A stretch of 64,000 bases of DNA from Pseudomonas saliphila (GCF_008638345.1 NZ_VTVA01000002.1:248001-312000); one strand, 5' to 3'. Shown: positions 1 to 8,800, numbered from the stretch's first letter. Numbers and translations are program-made. The notes: generated by a model not told the origin, from the sequence alone.

Positions 1-1024
1 TGAGCGTTGCAGGAATACCCCATTCAGCAGCCCATTGCAGAATCACTTGATGCGGATGAGCGGCGATGGGATTGTAGGTGGCCGCATAATGCATCGGGCC
101 CGCGCCCAGCCATGGATTTTCCCTCGCCATCTCCCAAGCCCAGAACCAGATACTCTCCCGCCCAGACAGACTGGTGCGCAAACTGTCCCGTAGGTCAGGG
201 GATATATCCAGCCATGCGGGTATCACGTGAAAAAGCAGAATGAACAGCACAACGCCGATCAAACCTGCGCAGGCTTGAACCGCCACTAGCTTCCATTGCC
301 GATGAGCGATCATAAGCAGAACGGCGGTAGATACGGCAAGACCCAGCCACAGGCCGCGACCGCCAAGTGTCAGCGCGATGCACCACTGCACTGACAAAGA
401 GGTAAAAATCACCACGCTGATTACAGGCCTCTTCGGCCTTAGGCACAAAATCAGAGAGGCCATAACCGGCATAAGAAGAATTTGAAATTGACCAAAAAAG
501 CGAGGATTTGAGAAACCATTGAAAAGCAGATCGGCATCAAGCATGTATATGCCAGTGAGAAATGCGGCCGAGTAATACACTACAAACTGAAACGCATGCA
601 GAAGACCAATGATGACCATAAGGCCAAGTAAAAAGAAAACGACAGATGACTTATGAGCAATCAACCCCAGCAACAAAACCAGGATTGCCAGCCCGGCATA
701 GCGCCCCCATTCCTTCAAAGCCCATAACGGCCACTCGGCGGACAAAGCGGAAACCAAGCCAATTAGAAACACTGCGACAACAAGAAAAAAACTCAATCGC
801 GGAAGACAAACTTGAGAATGAAAAATCAGAACTAATGCAGCGACACCTAATAATAAAATCTGATACACCCTGTGCTGATCGTGCCAGCTAAAATATGAGT
901 GCCATAGATAGATAGCGGACAGGCTAAACACCAATAAAGGCAATACCATAATACATTGCGAAACTCCGACAGAAAGTGACTTCGCCGATGTATTCGCCCG
1001 ACACTTAATATCCCTATCGAACAT
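1..1024 (-). CDS. O-antigen ligase / TfpO-like pilin glycosyltransferase, partial (3' end outside window)
   Basis: An open frame of 341 codons runs leftward from ATG 1022-1024 and off the window edge, so the C-terminus is missing. GAGG lies 7 bases before the ATG. The protein has about eight hydrophobic segments. Late in the visible part is the Wzy_C/O-antigen ligase signature: GRESIW, then WEMARENPWLGAGPMHY, then AAHPHQVILQWAAEWG, a periplasmic loop rich in R and H. Members of this family transfer lipid-linked glycans to protein or lipid A in the periplasm. It lies immediately downstream of pilA on the same strand, as tfpO (pilO) does in group I Pseudomonas aeruginosa strains, and this PilA ends in serine like the substrate of that enzyme. 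Pilin glycosylation is therefore an inference from position and family; a general WaaL or PglL ligase is the alternative. Confidence 0.75.
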   Translation of the reverse strand, partial: MFDRDIKCRANTSAKSLSVGVSQCIMVLPLLVFSLSAIYLWHSYFSWHDQHRVYQILLLGVAALVLIFHSQVCLPRLSFFLVVAVFLIGLVSALSAEWPLWALKEWGRYAGLAILVLLLGLIAHKSSVVFFLLGLMVIIGLLHAFQFVVYYSAAFLTGIYMLDADLLFNGFSNPRFFGQFQILLMPVMASLILCLRPKRPVISVVIFTSLSVQWCIALTLGGRGLWLGLAVSTAVLLMIAHRQWKLVAVQACAGLIGVVLFILLFHVIPAWLDISPDLRDSLRTSLSGRESIWFWAWEMARENPWLGAGPMHYAATYNPIAAHPHQVILQWAAEWGIPATL

Positions 1025-1050
1025 CTGTATTCCTCGACTCTGCACCCAAT

Positions 1051-1080
1051 AAAAAGCCCCGGCGGGCCGGGGCTTTCTTA
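1051..1080 (-). terminator. Rho-independent terminator after pilA
   Basis: Read on the minus strand, AGCCCCGG/CCGGGGCT forms a GC stem with a short CCG loop followed by TTTTTATT. It sits between the pilA stop (1156) and the ligase start (1024). It should end most pilA transcripts and leave the ligase dependent on readthrough or a local promoter. Confidence 0.8.
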
Positions 1081-1155
1081 CAACAATAACCTGGAACCAG
1101 ACCAAGACATTTATACGCTCATCTGATCCCGATTTATCGACCCTACCTCAGCGCA

Positions 1156-1605
1156 TTATGAAGCCGTACAGCCCGACGGGGTATAGGACTCCTTCCAGCC
1201 TGAAGTCGACTTCACAATATTACAAGACCAAGCACCTTTTTCGTCTCTAGCCATATGAATCTTCGCACCTGTTACGTTACTTCCTCCTTTCAGCTCACAA
1301 GTGAGCAAGTCTGTCTTAGCAGCGATTCCTGTGGCAGGAACGTATGCAGCAGAAGTCATCGTGCAGCGATCCGAGCTCTTCAAACCTAACTCATCGAGAG
1401 CATTGGCAGCTAATGCTCTACCATCATTTATCGCAAGTTCGTATGCTGTTTTAGCGGGCGCCACCTCAGCCAAACCGGCAGAAACTTGAGCTTTAGCCGT
1501 ATAATCCTGATAAGCCGGCAAAGCAATAGCCGCCAAAATACCAATGATCGCAACCACGATCATCAGTTCGATCAATGTAAAACCTTTCTGCATTTGAGCT
1601 TTCAT
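1156..1605 (-). CDS. pilA: type IVa major pilin PilA
   Basis: A 149-residue type IVa pilin. The leader MKAQMQKG ends in the G8/F9 cleavage site, followed by [20 protein letters not shown] with Glu at +5 of the mature protein, the classic pilin N-terminus. Four cysteines are present; the last two (C128, C146) enclose an 18-residue loop fitting the C-terminal disulfide-bonded loop of pseudomonad pilins. The protein ends CTAS, with a terminal Ser. I chose ATG 1605 because GGAG lies 6 bases upstream; ATGs at 1617 and 1608 are also in frame but badly spaced. PilD (4938-5810) should cleave and methylate it, PilB and PilC assemble it. Transcription is predicted from the sigma-54 site at 1651-1666. 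Confidence 0.95.
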   Translation of the reverse strand: MKAQMQKGFTLIELMIVVAIIGILAAIALPAYQDYTAKAQVSAGLAEVAPAKTAYELAINDGRALAANALDELGLKSSDRCTMTSAAYVPATGIAAKTDLLTCELKGGSNVTGAKIHMARDEKGAWSCNIVKSTSGWKESYTPSGCTAS

Positions 1606-1650
1606 CATGTACTCCATTATGTGATTTAGCCGTTGGGCTGGTAGTGACGT

Positions 1651-1666
1651 AGCACCGAGCGTGCCA
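1651..1666 (-). promoter_or_regulatory. sigma-54 (-24/-12) promoter of pilA
   Basis: On the minus strand, TGGCACGCTCGGTGCT matches the RpoN consensus TGGCACG-N4-TTGCW at all but one position, with GG and GC at the required spacing. A start near 1640 would leave a leader of about 35 bases. In pseudomonads pilA is RpoN/PilR-dependent. The rest of the 359-base pilA-pilB gap (1667-1964) must hold PilR sites and the pilB promoter; I could not identify either convincingly. Confidence 0.8.
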
Positions 1667-1964
1667 ACTCGCTAAAACGACCATCACGAAGTAACTGTAT
1701 TCGCTCTAACAGCGCGCATTCACGGGGCTCAGCTATTCGGCCAGGAGACTCAAAAGCGCTAACGCTCGCTCCATAGCAGGCATCTGTCCCCGCCCCGCTA
1801 CGACACGGAACCCAAATTCCGGCCAAACCTGACAATAAACGTCACCTGAGCACGTCAGCCCCCCGGCTTTTCATCCCCAACGGTGTGCACAGCCCTAAAC
1901 CTGTAATATAGTCAGCCGATAACACGCTATACAGCCAACACAGCTCCGAGACCAATAGTCGCCT

Positions 1965-3665
1965 ATGGATACCCCCGCGCTCTCTGGTCTGGCACGAAGG
2001 ATCGTTCAGGATCAGTTGCTGGACGCAACCGTTGCCAGCAAGGCCACCAAACAGGCCACGCTAGACAAGATTCCCCTCATTACCTATCTGGTACAGAAAA
2101 AGCTGGCCAGTGCCCGCGACCTGGCAATGGTCTGTGCTGATGAATTCGGTTACCCGTTCTTTGACCTTGGAGCGCTGGACAAGGATCACCAGCCGCAGGA
2201 TCTGGTCAGTGAGAAGCTGATCCGTCAGCATAATGTCCTGCCACTGTATAAACGCGGCTCCAGGCTGTTTCTGGCGATATCCGATCCGACCAACCAGCAG
2301 GCACTGAGCGATATCCAGTTCAATACCGGCCTGATGACCGATGCGGTCATGGTTGAGGACGACAAGCTTCAGGCCGCTATCGAGAAGTATCTTGAAAGCC
2401 CCACCGGCGGGCTCGGTGACATGAGCGACTCGGGCCTGGATGACCTGGAAGTTGAGTCAGTCAATGAGGATGACAAGACAACCGGCACCGGTGACTCCGA
2501 TGATGCGCCTATCGTGCGCTTCGTCAACAAGATGCTGCTGGACGCCGTGCGCATGGGCTCGTCGGACTTGCACTTCGAGCCCTACGAGAAGATGTACCGC
2601 GTGCGCTTTCGTACCGACGGCATTCTTCATGAAATGGCCAAACCGCCGGCACAGCTCGGCGTGCGCATTGCGGCGCGCTTGAAGGTCATGTCATCCATGG
2701 ATATGGCCGAGCGGCGCAAGCCGCAGGATGGCCGTATCAAGATGAAGATCTCGCGTAACAAATCCATCGACTTCCGGGTCAGTACGCTGCCGACTCTGTG
2801 GGGCGAGAAGGTCGTGCTGCGTATCCTCGATGCCGACAGCGCCAAGATGGGTATCGATGCGCTGGGTTATGAAGAAGATCAGAAGGAAATGTATCTCTCT
2901 GCGCTGGCTCGACCCCAGGGCATGATTCTGGTGACGGGCCCGACCGGCTCGGGCAAGACCGTGTCGCTGTATACCGGCCTGAACATTCTTAACACCATGG
3001 AGCGCAATATCTCCACGGCGGAAGACCCGGTCGAGATCAACCTGGAGGGTATCAATCAGGTCAACGTGAACCCCAAGCAGGGCCTGGATTTTGCCAAGGC
3101 GCTACGTGCGTTTCTGCGACAGGATCCGGACATCATCATGGTCGGTGAGATTCGCGATCTGGAAACCGCCGAAATCGCCATCAAGGCCGCGCAAACCGGT
3201 CACATGGTGCTTTCCACGTTGCACACCAACAGCGCAGCGGAGACACTCACGCGCTTGCGCAACATGGGGGTGCCCTCGTTCAACGTTGCCACCTCGGTTA
3301 ACCTCATCATTGCGCAGCGTCTGGCGCGCCGGCTCTGCAAGACCTGCAAGGCGCCCTTCGAGGTGCCGCGTGAGACCCTGCTGGAAGAAGGCTTCAGCGC
3401 TGAGAAAATTGATGCAGGGTTGACGATTTACGGGCCAGTGGGTTGCGAAAACTGCAAAGATGGTTATAAAGGGCGTGTTGGTATTTATGAAGTGGTAAGA
3501 ATTACGCCAGCCATGCAACGTATCATCATGGAAGACGGCAACTCTATTCAGATTTCAGACGTAGCCCAACAGGAAGGTTTCCGAAACTTGCGCCAGTCGG
3601 CCCTGATGAAGGCAGAACAGGGTGTTACCAGTCTGGCGGAAGTTAACCGAGTGACAAAGGATTAA
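1965..3665 (+). CDS. pilB: type IV pilus extension ATPase PilB
   Basis: A cytoplasmic hexameric ATPase that powers pilus extension, 566 residues as usual for PilB. Visible features in order: an N-terminal MshEN/T2SSE_N region (about 1-150); the GspE-type ATPase core with Walker A GPTGSGKT (325-332); Walker B around DIIMVGE (389-395); the His box TLHTN (about 418-422); and the C-terminal tetracysteine zinc motif CKTC (about 458) and CENC (about 494). It is the first gene of pilB-pilC-pilD, transcribed away from pilA, and ends three bases before pilC. The ribosome binding site before ATG 1965 is weak. Confidence 0.97.
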   Translation: MDTPALSGLARRIVQDQLLDATVASKATKQATLDKIPLITYLVQKKLASARDLAMVCADEFGYPFFDLGALDKDHQPQDLVSEKLIRQHNVLPLYKRGSRLFLAISDPTNQQALSDIQFNTGLMTDAVMVEDDKLQAAIEKYLESPTGGLGDMSDSGLDDLEVESVNEDDKTTGTGDSDDAPIVRFVNKMLLDAVRMGSSDLHFEPYEKMYRVRFRTDGILHEMAKPPAQLGVRIAARLKVMSSMDMAERRKPQDGRIKMKISRNKSIDFRVSTLPTLWGEKVVLRILDADSAKMGIDALGYEEDQKEMYLSALARPQGMILVTGPTGSGKTVSLYTGLNILNTMERNISTAEDPVEINLEGINQVNVNPKQGLDFAKALRAFLRQDPDIIMVGEIRDLETAEIAIKAAQTGHMVLSTLHTNSAAETLTRLRNMGVPSFNVATSVNLIIAQRLARRLCKTCKAPFEVPRETLLEEGFSAEKIDAGLTIYGPVGCENCKDGYKGRVGIYEVVRITPAMQRIIMEDGNSIQISDVAQQEGFRNLRQSALMKAEQGVTSLAEVNRVTKD

Positions 3666-3668
3666 GTC

Positions 3669-4934
3669 ATGGCTCAGCAAGCAGCAGCGCTAAAAAGGAA
3701 GACGGCCCCGGCGAAGAAGAAGGCCAAGGAACCCAAGATCTACCCCTTCAAATGGGAAGGCAAGGATCGCAAGGGAACCAAGATCTCCGGCGAGATGCAG
3801 GGAACCAACCCGGCCTTGATCAAGGCTCAGCTGCGCAAGCAGGGCATTCTCGTCACCAAGATCAACAAGTCCTCTACCCTGTTCGGCAAACGCAGCAAGG
3901 CGATCAAGCCGCTTGATATCGCCTTCTTTACCCGTCAGCTGGCGACTATGATGGCATCAGGCGTGCCGATCGTGCAGGCCTTCGAAATCATTGCCGAGGG
4001 TACCGAGAACCCCAGCCTGGCGAAGCTGGTCAATACCATCAAAACGGACGTGGCCGCGGGTAATACGCTGGCGGATTCGCTGCGTCAGCATCCGAAATAT
4101 TTCGATGACCTGTTCTGCAACCTGGTGGAATCCGGCGAGCAATCGGGTCGGCTGGAATCGTTGCTGGACCGGATCGCGACCTATAAGGAAAAGACCGAAG
4201 CGCTCAAGGCCAAGATCAAGAAGGCCATGACCTACCCAATCGCGGTGGTGGTGGTAGCGATCGTCGTAACGGCCATCCTGTTGTTGAAGGTTGTTCCGCA
4301 GTTCAAGGAAGTGTTTTCCAGTTTCGGTGCCGAGCTGCCGGCTTTTACCCTGTTCGTGATCGGCCTGTCTGAATGGCTGCAGGCATGGTGGTTTATTGTG
4401 CTGATAGGCTTGATCGCGCTGGGCTACGCTTATTCGCAAGTCAATCGAAGATCACTCAAATTCCGCGACGCCCAGGACCGCGCGCTGCTCAAGGCGCCGA
4501 TCGTCGGCAAGATCCTCTACGAAGCCGCCGTGGCCCGTTACGCTCGCACACTCTCCACGACGTTTGCTGCCGGTGTACCACTGGTTGATGCACTCGATTC
4601 AGTTGCGGGCGCCGTAGGTAACGTGGTCTTCCGCAATGCAGTACTGAAGGTCAAGGAAGACGTGTCGTCCGGTTCGCAGCTGAACTTCTCCATGCGCACC
4701 ACCAACGTATTCCCTTCGCTCGCCGTGCAAATGGCCGGAATTGGCGAGGAGTCCGGCAACTTGGATGGCATGCTGGAAAAGGTCGCCGACTATTACGAGG
4801 CCGAAGTGGATAACAAGGTCGACAACCTGACCACGCTGTTGGAGCCTCTAATCATGAGCGTTCTCGGGGTACTGGTCGGCGGCTTGATCATCGCCATGTA
4901 CCTGCCAATCTTCCAGCTGGGCTCCGTTGTCTAG
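3669..4934 (+). CDS. pilC: type IV pilus inner-membrane platform protein PilC
   Basis: A 421-residue GspF/PilC-family polytopic protein that forms the inner-membrane base on which pilin is polymerised. Two T2SSF repeats can be seen (about 84-206 and 287-409), each rich in helix-forming and acidic residues (for example ESGEQSGRL and IGEESGNLDGML, the duplicated signature). Three hydrophobic segments are present: TYPIAVVVVAIVVTAILLL, one near residues 225-260, and one at the C-terminus. The basic N-terminus (AALKRKTAPAKKKAKEP) is typical. It begins three bases after pilB and stops three bases before pilD, so the three are surely cotranscribed. Confidence 0.96.
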   Translation: MAQQAAALKRKTAPAKKKAKEPKIYPFKWEGKDRKGTKISGEMQGTNPALIKAQLRKQGILVTKINKSSTLFGKRSKAIKPLDIAFFTRQLATMMASGVPIVQAFEIIAEGTENPSLAKLVNTIKTDVAAGNTLADSLRQHPKYFDDLFCNLVESGEQSGRLESLLDRIATYKEKTEALKAKIKKAMTYPIAVVVVAIVVTAILLLKVVPQFKEVFSSFGAELPAFTLFVIGLSEWLQAWWFIVLIGLIALGYAYSQVNRRSLKFRDAQDRALLKAPIVGKILYEAAVARYARTLSTTFAAGVPLVDALDSVAGAVGNVVFRNAVLKVKEDVSSGSQLNFSMRTTNVFPSLAVQMAGIGEESGNLDGMLEKVADYYEAEVDNKVDNLTTLLEPLIMSVLGVLVGGLIIAMYLPIFQLGSVV

Positions 4935-4937
4935 AAT

Positions 4938-5810
4938 ATGACTCTTATCGATTACCTGGCCAGCCACGTGCTGGCCTTTGTTTTGCTCGCTGGTCTGCTT
5001 GGCCTGATTATCGGCAGCTTCCTCAACGTGGTGATCCACCGCCTGCCGCGCATGATGGAGCGGGACTGGCGCATCCAGGCAAGGGAAATCCTCGAGCCCG
5101 ACACTGAGCACACCGCCGAGTCGACCTATAATCTGGTTCTACCCCATTCCCATTGCCCGCATTGTGAGGTCGAGATCAAGGCCTGGCAGAACGTGCCGGT
5201 GGTGAGTTATGTATTCCTGCGGGGTCGCTGCGCCGAATGCAAAAGCCGGATCAGCCCGCGTTATCCACTGGTTGAATTGCTGACGGCTGCATTATCCATG
5301 GTCGTCGCCTGGCAGCTCGGCTTCGGCTGGGCCGCGGGCGGGTTGTTGCTGCTGACCTGGGGACTGATCGCGCTGAGCCTGATCGATGCCGACACCCAGC
5401 TATTGCCCGATGTAATCGTTTTGCCGCTGCTATGGCTTGGGCTGATTGTTAACAGCTTCGACGTCTATACCGACCTCAATACCGCCTTGTGGGGCGCCGT
5501 TTTCGGCTACCTCAGTCTGTGGTCAGTGTATTGGTTGTTCAAGCTGGTCACTGGCAAGGAAGGCATGGGGTATGGCGACTTCAAACTGCTGGCCGTGATT
5601 GGCGCCTGGGGTGGCTGGCAGGTATTGCCGCTGACCATTCTGCTGTCCTCACTGGTCGGCGCCATTCTCGGCATCATCATCCTCAAGTCCCGCGGCGATT
5701 CCAACGCCACGCCCCTGCCCTTCGGCCCCTACCTGGCCATTGCCGGGTGGATTGCCTTGATCTGGGGTGAGCAGATTACCGGGAGTTATCTGCGGTTTGC
5801 GGGGTTGTGA
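4938..5810 (+). CDS. pilD: prepilin peptidase / N-methyltransferase PilD
   Basis: A bifunctional inner-membrane A24 aspartic protease that cleaves prepilin leaders and methylates the new N-terminal residue. In 290 residues it shows the N-terminal methyltransferase domain with two CxxC pairs (HCPHCE and RCAECK) separated by about 20 residues. The peptidase half carries the two catalytic aspartates, in LIDADTQLLPD and in GMGYGDFKLL (the GxGD motif). About seven membrane segments are evident. It is the only prepilin peptidase gene in this window and should process every pilin-like protein encoded here: PilA, the canonical minor pilins, the second cluster at 46-50 kb and the lone FimT-like protein at 61.6 kb. 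Confidence 0.96.
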   Translation: MTLIDYLASHVLAFVLLAGLLGLIIGSFLNVVIHRLPRMMERDWRIQAREILEPDTEHTAESTYNLVLPHSHCPHCEVEIKAWQNVPVVSYVFLRGRCAECKSRISPRYPLVELLTAALSMVVAWQLGFGWAAGGLLLLTWGLIALSLIDADTQLLPDVIVLPLLWLGLIVNSFDVYTDLNTALWGAVFGYLSLWSVYWLFKLVTGKEGMGYGDFKLLAVIGAWGGWQVLPLTILLSSLVGAILGIIILKSRGDSNATPLPFGPYLAIAGWIALIWGEQITGSYLRFAGL

Positions 5811-5883
5811 TTGGGTTACGGCGAATTATGTAAGAGGTCTGACCGGATCACCTCTTTCAACAACCGAGCCACAGCGCCATATT

Positions 5884-5947
5884 TGTGGGAAGTGCGATCG
5901 GATCGCCGCACCGTCGCGGCGATGCTGGCCGACAGGCCAGCTTGGGG
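5884..5947. repeat. REP-like palindromic element downstream of pilD
   Basis: GC-rich imperfect palindromes: GATCGGATCGCC paired with a CGTCGCGGCGATG arm, followed by CTGGCCGACAGGCCAG. The CTGGCCG-n-AGGCCAGC part recurs at 14.97-15.34 kb and 31.8-32.0 kb, so this belongs to a dispersed repeat family. It occupies the space between pilD and the higBA pair. Confidence 0.6.
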
Positions 5948-6039
5948 TCTCTGGCTAAGCAGTAATCCCACCGTATTCCAACGGCCGCGTGTAATTTCAA
6001 TCTTCCATGGCATGCTGCTCGATCCTCTGGTCCAGAGGA

Positions 6040-6318
6040 TCAAGCAGCCTCAGCGATTCGCAGCTCCACATGCATTCCCGCAGTCGCCAACATATTAATC
6101 AGCATATCGATGCTGAAGAGATTGATCTTTCCACGGAGTAAATCGGAAATACGCGGCTGAGTGACACCAAACAGCTTGGCCGCCTGTGTTTGGGACAGGC
6201 CTTCGGTTTCGACGTGTTTCTTCAGCTCAATCATCAGCGCCGAACGCACTTTCATGTTTTCCGCTTGGGCGGGAGTGTCCTCAATAGCATCCCACACACT
6301 CTCAAAATGTTGGCTCAT
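6040..6318 (-). CDS. higA: XRE-family antitoxin (HigA-like)
   Basis: A 92-residue DNA-binding antitoxin. A helix-turn-helix of the XRE type is visible at about 35-75 (GLSQTQAAKLFGVTQPRISD, then LLRGK). The N-terminal region is acidic. The start ATG (6318) overlaps the toxin stop by four bases, so the toxin gene comes first, as in HigBA modules. The family antitoxin neutralises its partner and represses the operon, probably through the palindrome at 6666-6681. The exact subfamily (HigA versus other toxin-first XRE antitoxins) is uncertain. Confidence 0.85.
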   Translation of the reverse strand: MSQHFESVWDAIEDTPAQAENMKVRSALMIELKKHVETEGLSQTQAAKLFGVTQPRISDLLRGKINLFSIDMLINMLATAGMHVELRIAEAA

Positions 6319-6656
6319 GAGCCCGACTCCTTTATCAAGTATTTCAGTCGTTGGGTTGCCAGCGAAATGTCTTCCCGCCGGGTTTTCTGCGTCTTTTTCT
6401 GGAAGCAGTGAAGTACATAAATAGCGTCTTTAAGCTTAGTGATATAGATCACTCGAAAGGCGCCGGAGGCCTCACGAATGCGAATCTCCTTAACGCCGGC
6501 ACCGACACTGGACATTGGCTTCCAGTCGTCCGGTTCATATCCTTGCTGAACCTGGTCAAGCTGATGACCTGCCTCGCGTTTAGCCACCTCTGGAAACAAT
6601 CTCAAATCTTCCAGAGCTGTCCCACAGAAGCATATCGGTTTATGGTTTTTGTTCAT
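6315..6656 (-). CDS. higB: RelE/HigB-type toxin (phage-derived Gp49-like family)
   Basis: A 113-residue protein matching the Gp49-like/HigB toxin family, whose members are RelE-fold mRNA interferases that cut ribosome-bound mRNA. Recognisable features are the basic patch VGAGVKEIRIREASGAFRVI, then IYVLHCFQKKTQKT and a C-terminal ISLATQRLKYL helix. The HCFQKKTQKT segment is diagnostic of this family. It is translated just ahead of its antitoxin with a four-base overlap. The pair separates pilD from coaE, which are close neighbours in related genomes, so the module looks like an insertion in the pil locus. Confidence 0.85.
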   Translation of the reverse strand: MNKNHKPICFCGTALEDLRLFPEVAKREAGHQLDQVQQGYEPDDWKPMSSVGAGVKEIRIREASGAFRVIYITKLKDAIYVLHCFQKKTQKTRREDISLATQRLKYLIKESGS

Positions 6657-6665
6657 GACCTAAAT

Positions 6666-6681
6666 ATACAAAATATTGTAT
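6666..6681. promoter_or_regulatory. palindromic operator upstream of higBA
   Basis: ATACAAAATATTGTAT is a near-perfect inverted repeat (arms ATACAA and TTGTAT) centred about 17 bases before the toxin ATG at 6656. Toxin-antitoxin operators normally lie in this position and are bound by the antitoxin. Related TTGTAT/ATACAA arms occur upstream of hipB (61394-61413). Confidence 0.6.
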
Positions 6682-6781
6682 GGGCAGGCAACCGAATACT
6701 GAACCAGTCTCTACGCCGACTGCCTTAATGTCCGTATACTTGGCGTCCCCTGACGATCAGCTTCAAGGCTTTGATATTGCG

Positions 6782-7405
6782 ATGACTTCCTCGAACAAAC
6801 CCGTCATTGGATTGACCGGCGGTATCGGCAGCGGTAAAAGCGCCGCCGCCGACCGCTTTGCGCAGGCTCATGGTATTCATGTGGTGGACGCGGATGTTAA
6901 AGCGCGCGTCGTCGTCGAGCCGGGCCGTCCCGCGCTGGGCCAGATTGTTGATCGCTTCGGTGAACGCATGCTGCTGGAAGGCGGCTTTCTGGATCGCGCT
7001 GCACTACGTGAAGAGGTATTCAAGGATCCAGATCAACGTCTTTGGCTGGAACAGCTGCTGCATCCGCTGATTCGCGACGAAATTCTCCGCGACCTGGCGT
7101 CGGCTACCTCCCCCTACGCCTTGCTGGTATCGCCACTGCTGATAGAATCCGGCCAATACCAGATGACCCAGCGCGTGCTGGTCGTGGATGTGCCAGAGGC
7201 CGCACAGATTGCCCGCACGACACAGCGGGACCAGGTGTCAGAAGAACAGATCAAAGCCATCATGCAGGCACAGGCCAAGCGAGACGACCGCTTGCGCCAC
7301 GCCGATGACGTCATCACCAACGACAAGGATCTGGTCGCACTGCACGCGCAAGTGGACGCGCTTCATCAACGCTACCTGGCAATCGCCGAAGGAGCCCGCT
7401 CATGA
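6782..7405 (+). CDS. coaE: dephospho-CoA kinase
   Basis: Catalyses the last step of coenzyme A synthesis, ATP-dependent phosphorylation of the 3'-hydroxyl of dephospho-CoA, in the cytosol. The P-loop GGIGSGKS lies at residues 13-20, right after the first strand [19 protein letters not shown] and HPLIRDEI are the other CoaE signatures. An in-frame start 102 bases upstream (6680) would add 34 residues with no family support; ATG 6782 gives 207 residues, the usual length. The last four bases overlap yacG. Confidence 0.95.
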   Translation: MTSSNKPVIGLTGGIGSGKSAAADRFAQAHGIHVVDADVKARVVVEPGRPALGQIVDRFGERMLLEGGFLDRAALREEVFKDPDQRLWLEQLLHPLIRDEILRDLASATSPYALLVSPLLIESGQYQMTQRVLVVDVPEAAQIARTTQRDQVSEEQIKAIMQAQAKRDDRLRHADDVITNDKDLVALHAQVDALHQRYLAIAEGARS

Positions 7406-7593
7406 CCCTGACCGTAGAATGCCCCACCTGCAAAGCACCCGTAACCTGGGACGACAGCTTCCCGGATCGCCCCTTCTGCTCTCATCGCTGTCGCCTGATT
7501 GATTTGGGCGCATGGGCTTCGGAGGAGCATGCGATTCCGGGCAATGAACTGGAACAGGACCTGTTCTCCGAGGATTTCCCGGAGCGCGATTAA
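7402..7593 (+). CDS. yacG: DNA gyrase inhibitor / zinc-binding protein YacG
   Basis: A 63-residue protein with four zinc-ligand cysteines (C7, C10, C26, C30) in the YacG pattern CPTC-x15-CSHRC. The C-terminal tail is acidic ([13 protein letters not shown]). In E. coli YacG binds GyrB and inhibits gyrase. Its ATG overlaps the coaE stop (ATGA), and the coaE-yacG pairing is conserved in gammaproteobacteria. Confidence 0.93.
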   Translation: MTLTVECPTCKAPVTWDDSFPDRPFCSHRCRLIDLGAWASEEHAIPGNELEQDLFSEDFPERD

Positions 7594-7611
7594 TCTAGGG
7601 ATCACCTTCTG

Positions 7612-8556
7612 ATGCAGCGACTTCACGTGATGGCTGCGGTCATCTACAACCCTTCCGGTGACATTCTCATAGCCAAACGCCCCGATCATGCGCATCAGGG
7701 CGGACTGTGGGAGTTTCCCGGCGGAAAGCTGGACGAGGGTGAGTCACGCTTCGACGGGCTGCGGCGTGAGCTGCGTGAAGAGCTTGGGATCGAGATAACC
7801 GAGGCGCGCCCGCTGCTGGATATTCACCATGATTATCCGGATAAGTCGGTAAGGCTTGATGTGTGGCGGGTGAGCGCATTCACTGGCGAGGCGCATGGCG
7901 CAGAGGGTCAACCGGTGCGCTGGGTGGCGCCGGTCGAGCTCCGCGACTATTCCTTTCCTGAAGCGAATGTACCCATCGTTACCGCCGCGCAGCTACCGGA
8001 GCTGTATTTGATCACGCCCGATGTCTCCAGCCTGGAAGTGTTGATGGATGGGTTGGAGCGTGCGCGACGGCGAGGTGTTCGGCTGGTTCAGTTGCGGCAG
8101 ACGCAGTTGGCGGCGGATGAGTATCACGCTTGGGCGGACGCCGTTGTGGAGCGCTTTGGAGCGGATTTTACAATCATGCTCAAGGGTGATGCGCCGTCAT
8201 CCTGTACCGGCGCTGGATGGCATCTTACCGCGGCTCAGTTGCGTGATATGGCGGTGGCAGGCTGGGATCGAGCAACGTTCAAGGGCTGGCTGGCGGCGTC
8301 CTGTCATAACGCCGAGGAGCTTGAATTGGCTGCGCGGGTGGGGGTTGATTTTGTTAGCTTGTCGCCGGTACTGCCTACTCAGACGCACCCTGATGCGGAA
8401 CCGCTTGGGTGGGAGCGTGCTGCTGAGTTGATTGCCCGGGTGAATATGCCGGTGTACTTGCTTGGAGGGTTGGGGCCGGGGGATCTAAAGCGGGCGTTTG
8501 AAGTGGGTGGTCAGGGTGTTGCGGGTATCCGTGGGATTTGGGATTGGTCGGGCTAA
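7612..8556 (+). CDS. mutT: Nudix hydrolase with C-terminal thiamine-phosphate-synthase-like domain (MutT type)
   Basis: A 314-residue two-domain protein. Residues 1-130 form a Nudix/MutT domain with a perfect Nudix box: G38, E44, then R52-E53-L-R-E-E-L-G. This fits sanitation of oxidised nucleotides such as 8-oxo-dGTP. Residues 135-314 resemble ThiE/TenI TIM barrels (VRLVQLRQTQL, then a glycine-rich phosphate-binding stretch LLGGLGPGDLKRAFEVGGQGVAGI). Such fusions are standard in pseudomonads; whether the ThiE-like half is catalytic is unknown. It follows yacG by 18 bases. In E. coli the order secA-mutT-yacG is conserved, but here secA and argJ are 54 kb away. Confidence 0.9.
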   Translation: MQRLHVMAAVIYNPSGDILIAKRPDHAHQGGLWEFPGGKLDEGESRFDGLRRELREELGIEITEARPLLDIHHDYPDKSVRLDVWRVSAFTGEAHGAEGQPVRWVAPVELRDYSFPEANVPIVTAAQLPELYLITPDVSSLEVLMDGLERARRRGVRLVQLRQTQLAADEYHAWADAVVERFGADFTIMLKGDAPSSCTGAGWHLTAAQLRDMAVAGWDRATFKGWLAASCHNAEELELAARVGVDFVSLSPVLPTQTHPDAEPLGWERAAELIARVNMPVYLLGGLGPGDLKRAFEVGGQGVAGIRGIWDWSG

Positions 8557-8561
8557 CGGAA

Positions 8562-8593
8562 AATCCCCCTAGCCCCCTTTGTCAAAGGGGGGA
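8562..8593. repeat. C/G-rich dispersed palindromic repeat, copy 1
   Basis: AATCCCCCTAGCCCCC followed by TTTGTCAAAGGGGGG folds into a CCCCCTTT/AAAGGGGG hairpin six bases after the mutT stop, where it could act as a terminator. The same element occurs inverted at 8721-8753 and as variants at 10272-10307 and 22159-22196. Confidence 0.75.
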
Positions 8594-8720
8594 TCAATCC
8601 GTGTGTCTCTGAGACTTTGTGCTCTCAGCGAGTTCTGATGTGCTTGCAAGTCAGCTGTAGAAAACCGCGCGCCACAGCTCAGGTGACCAAATACACGGAC
8701 CAAGCACCGCGGCACGAACC

Positions 8721-8753
8721 ATTCCCCCTTTGACAAAGGGGGCTAGGGGGATT
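8721..8753. repeat. C/G-rich dispersed palindromic repeat, copy 2 (inverted)
   Basis: CCCCCTTTGACAAAGGGGG followed by CTAGGGGGATT is the reverse complement of copy 1. Together they bracket about 130 bases of otherwise featureless DNA between the convergent mutT and ispH genes. Confidence 0.75.
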
Positions 8754-8800
8754 CGGGGTGTCGCCGTGATCTGCCAAGCCAGAGAATCCAGCAATCAGCC

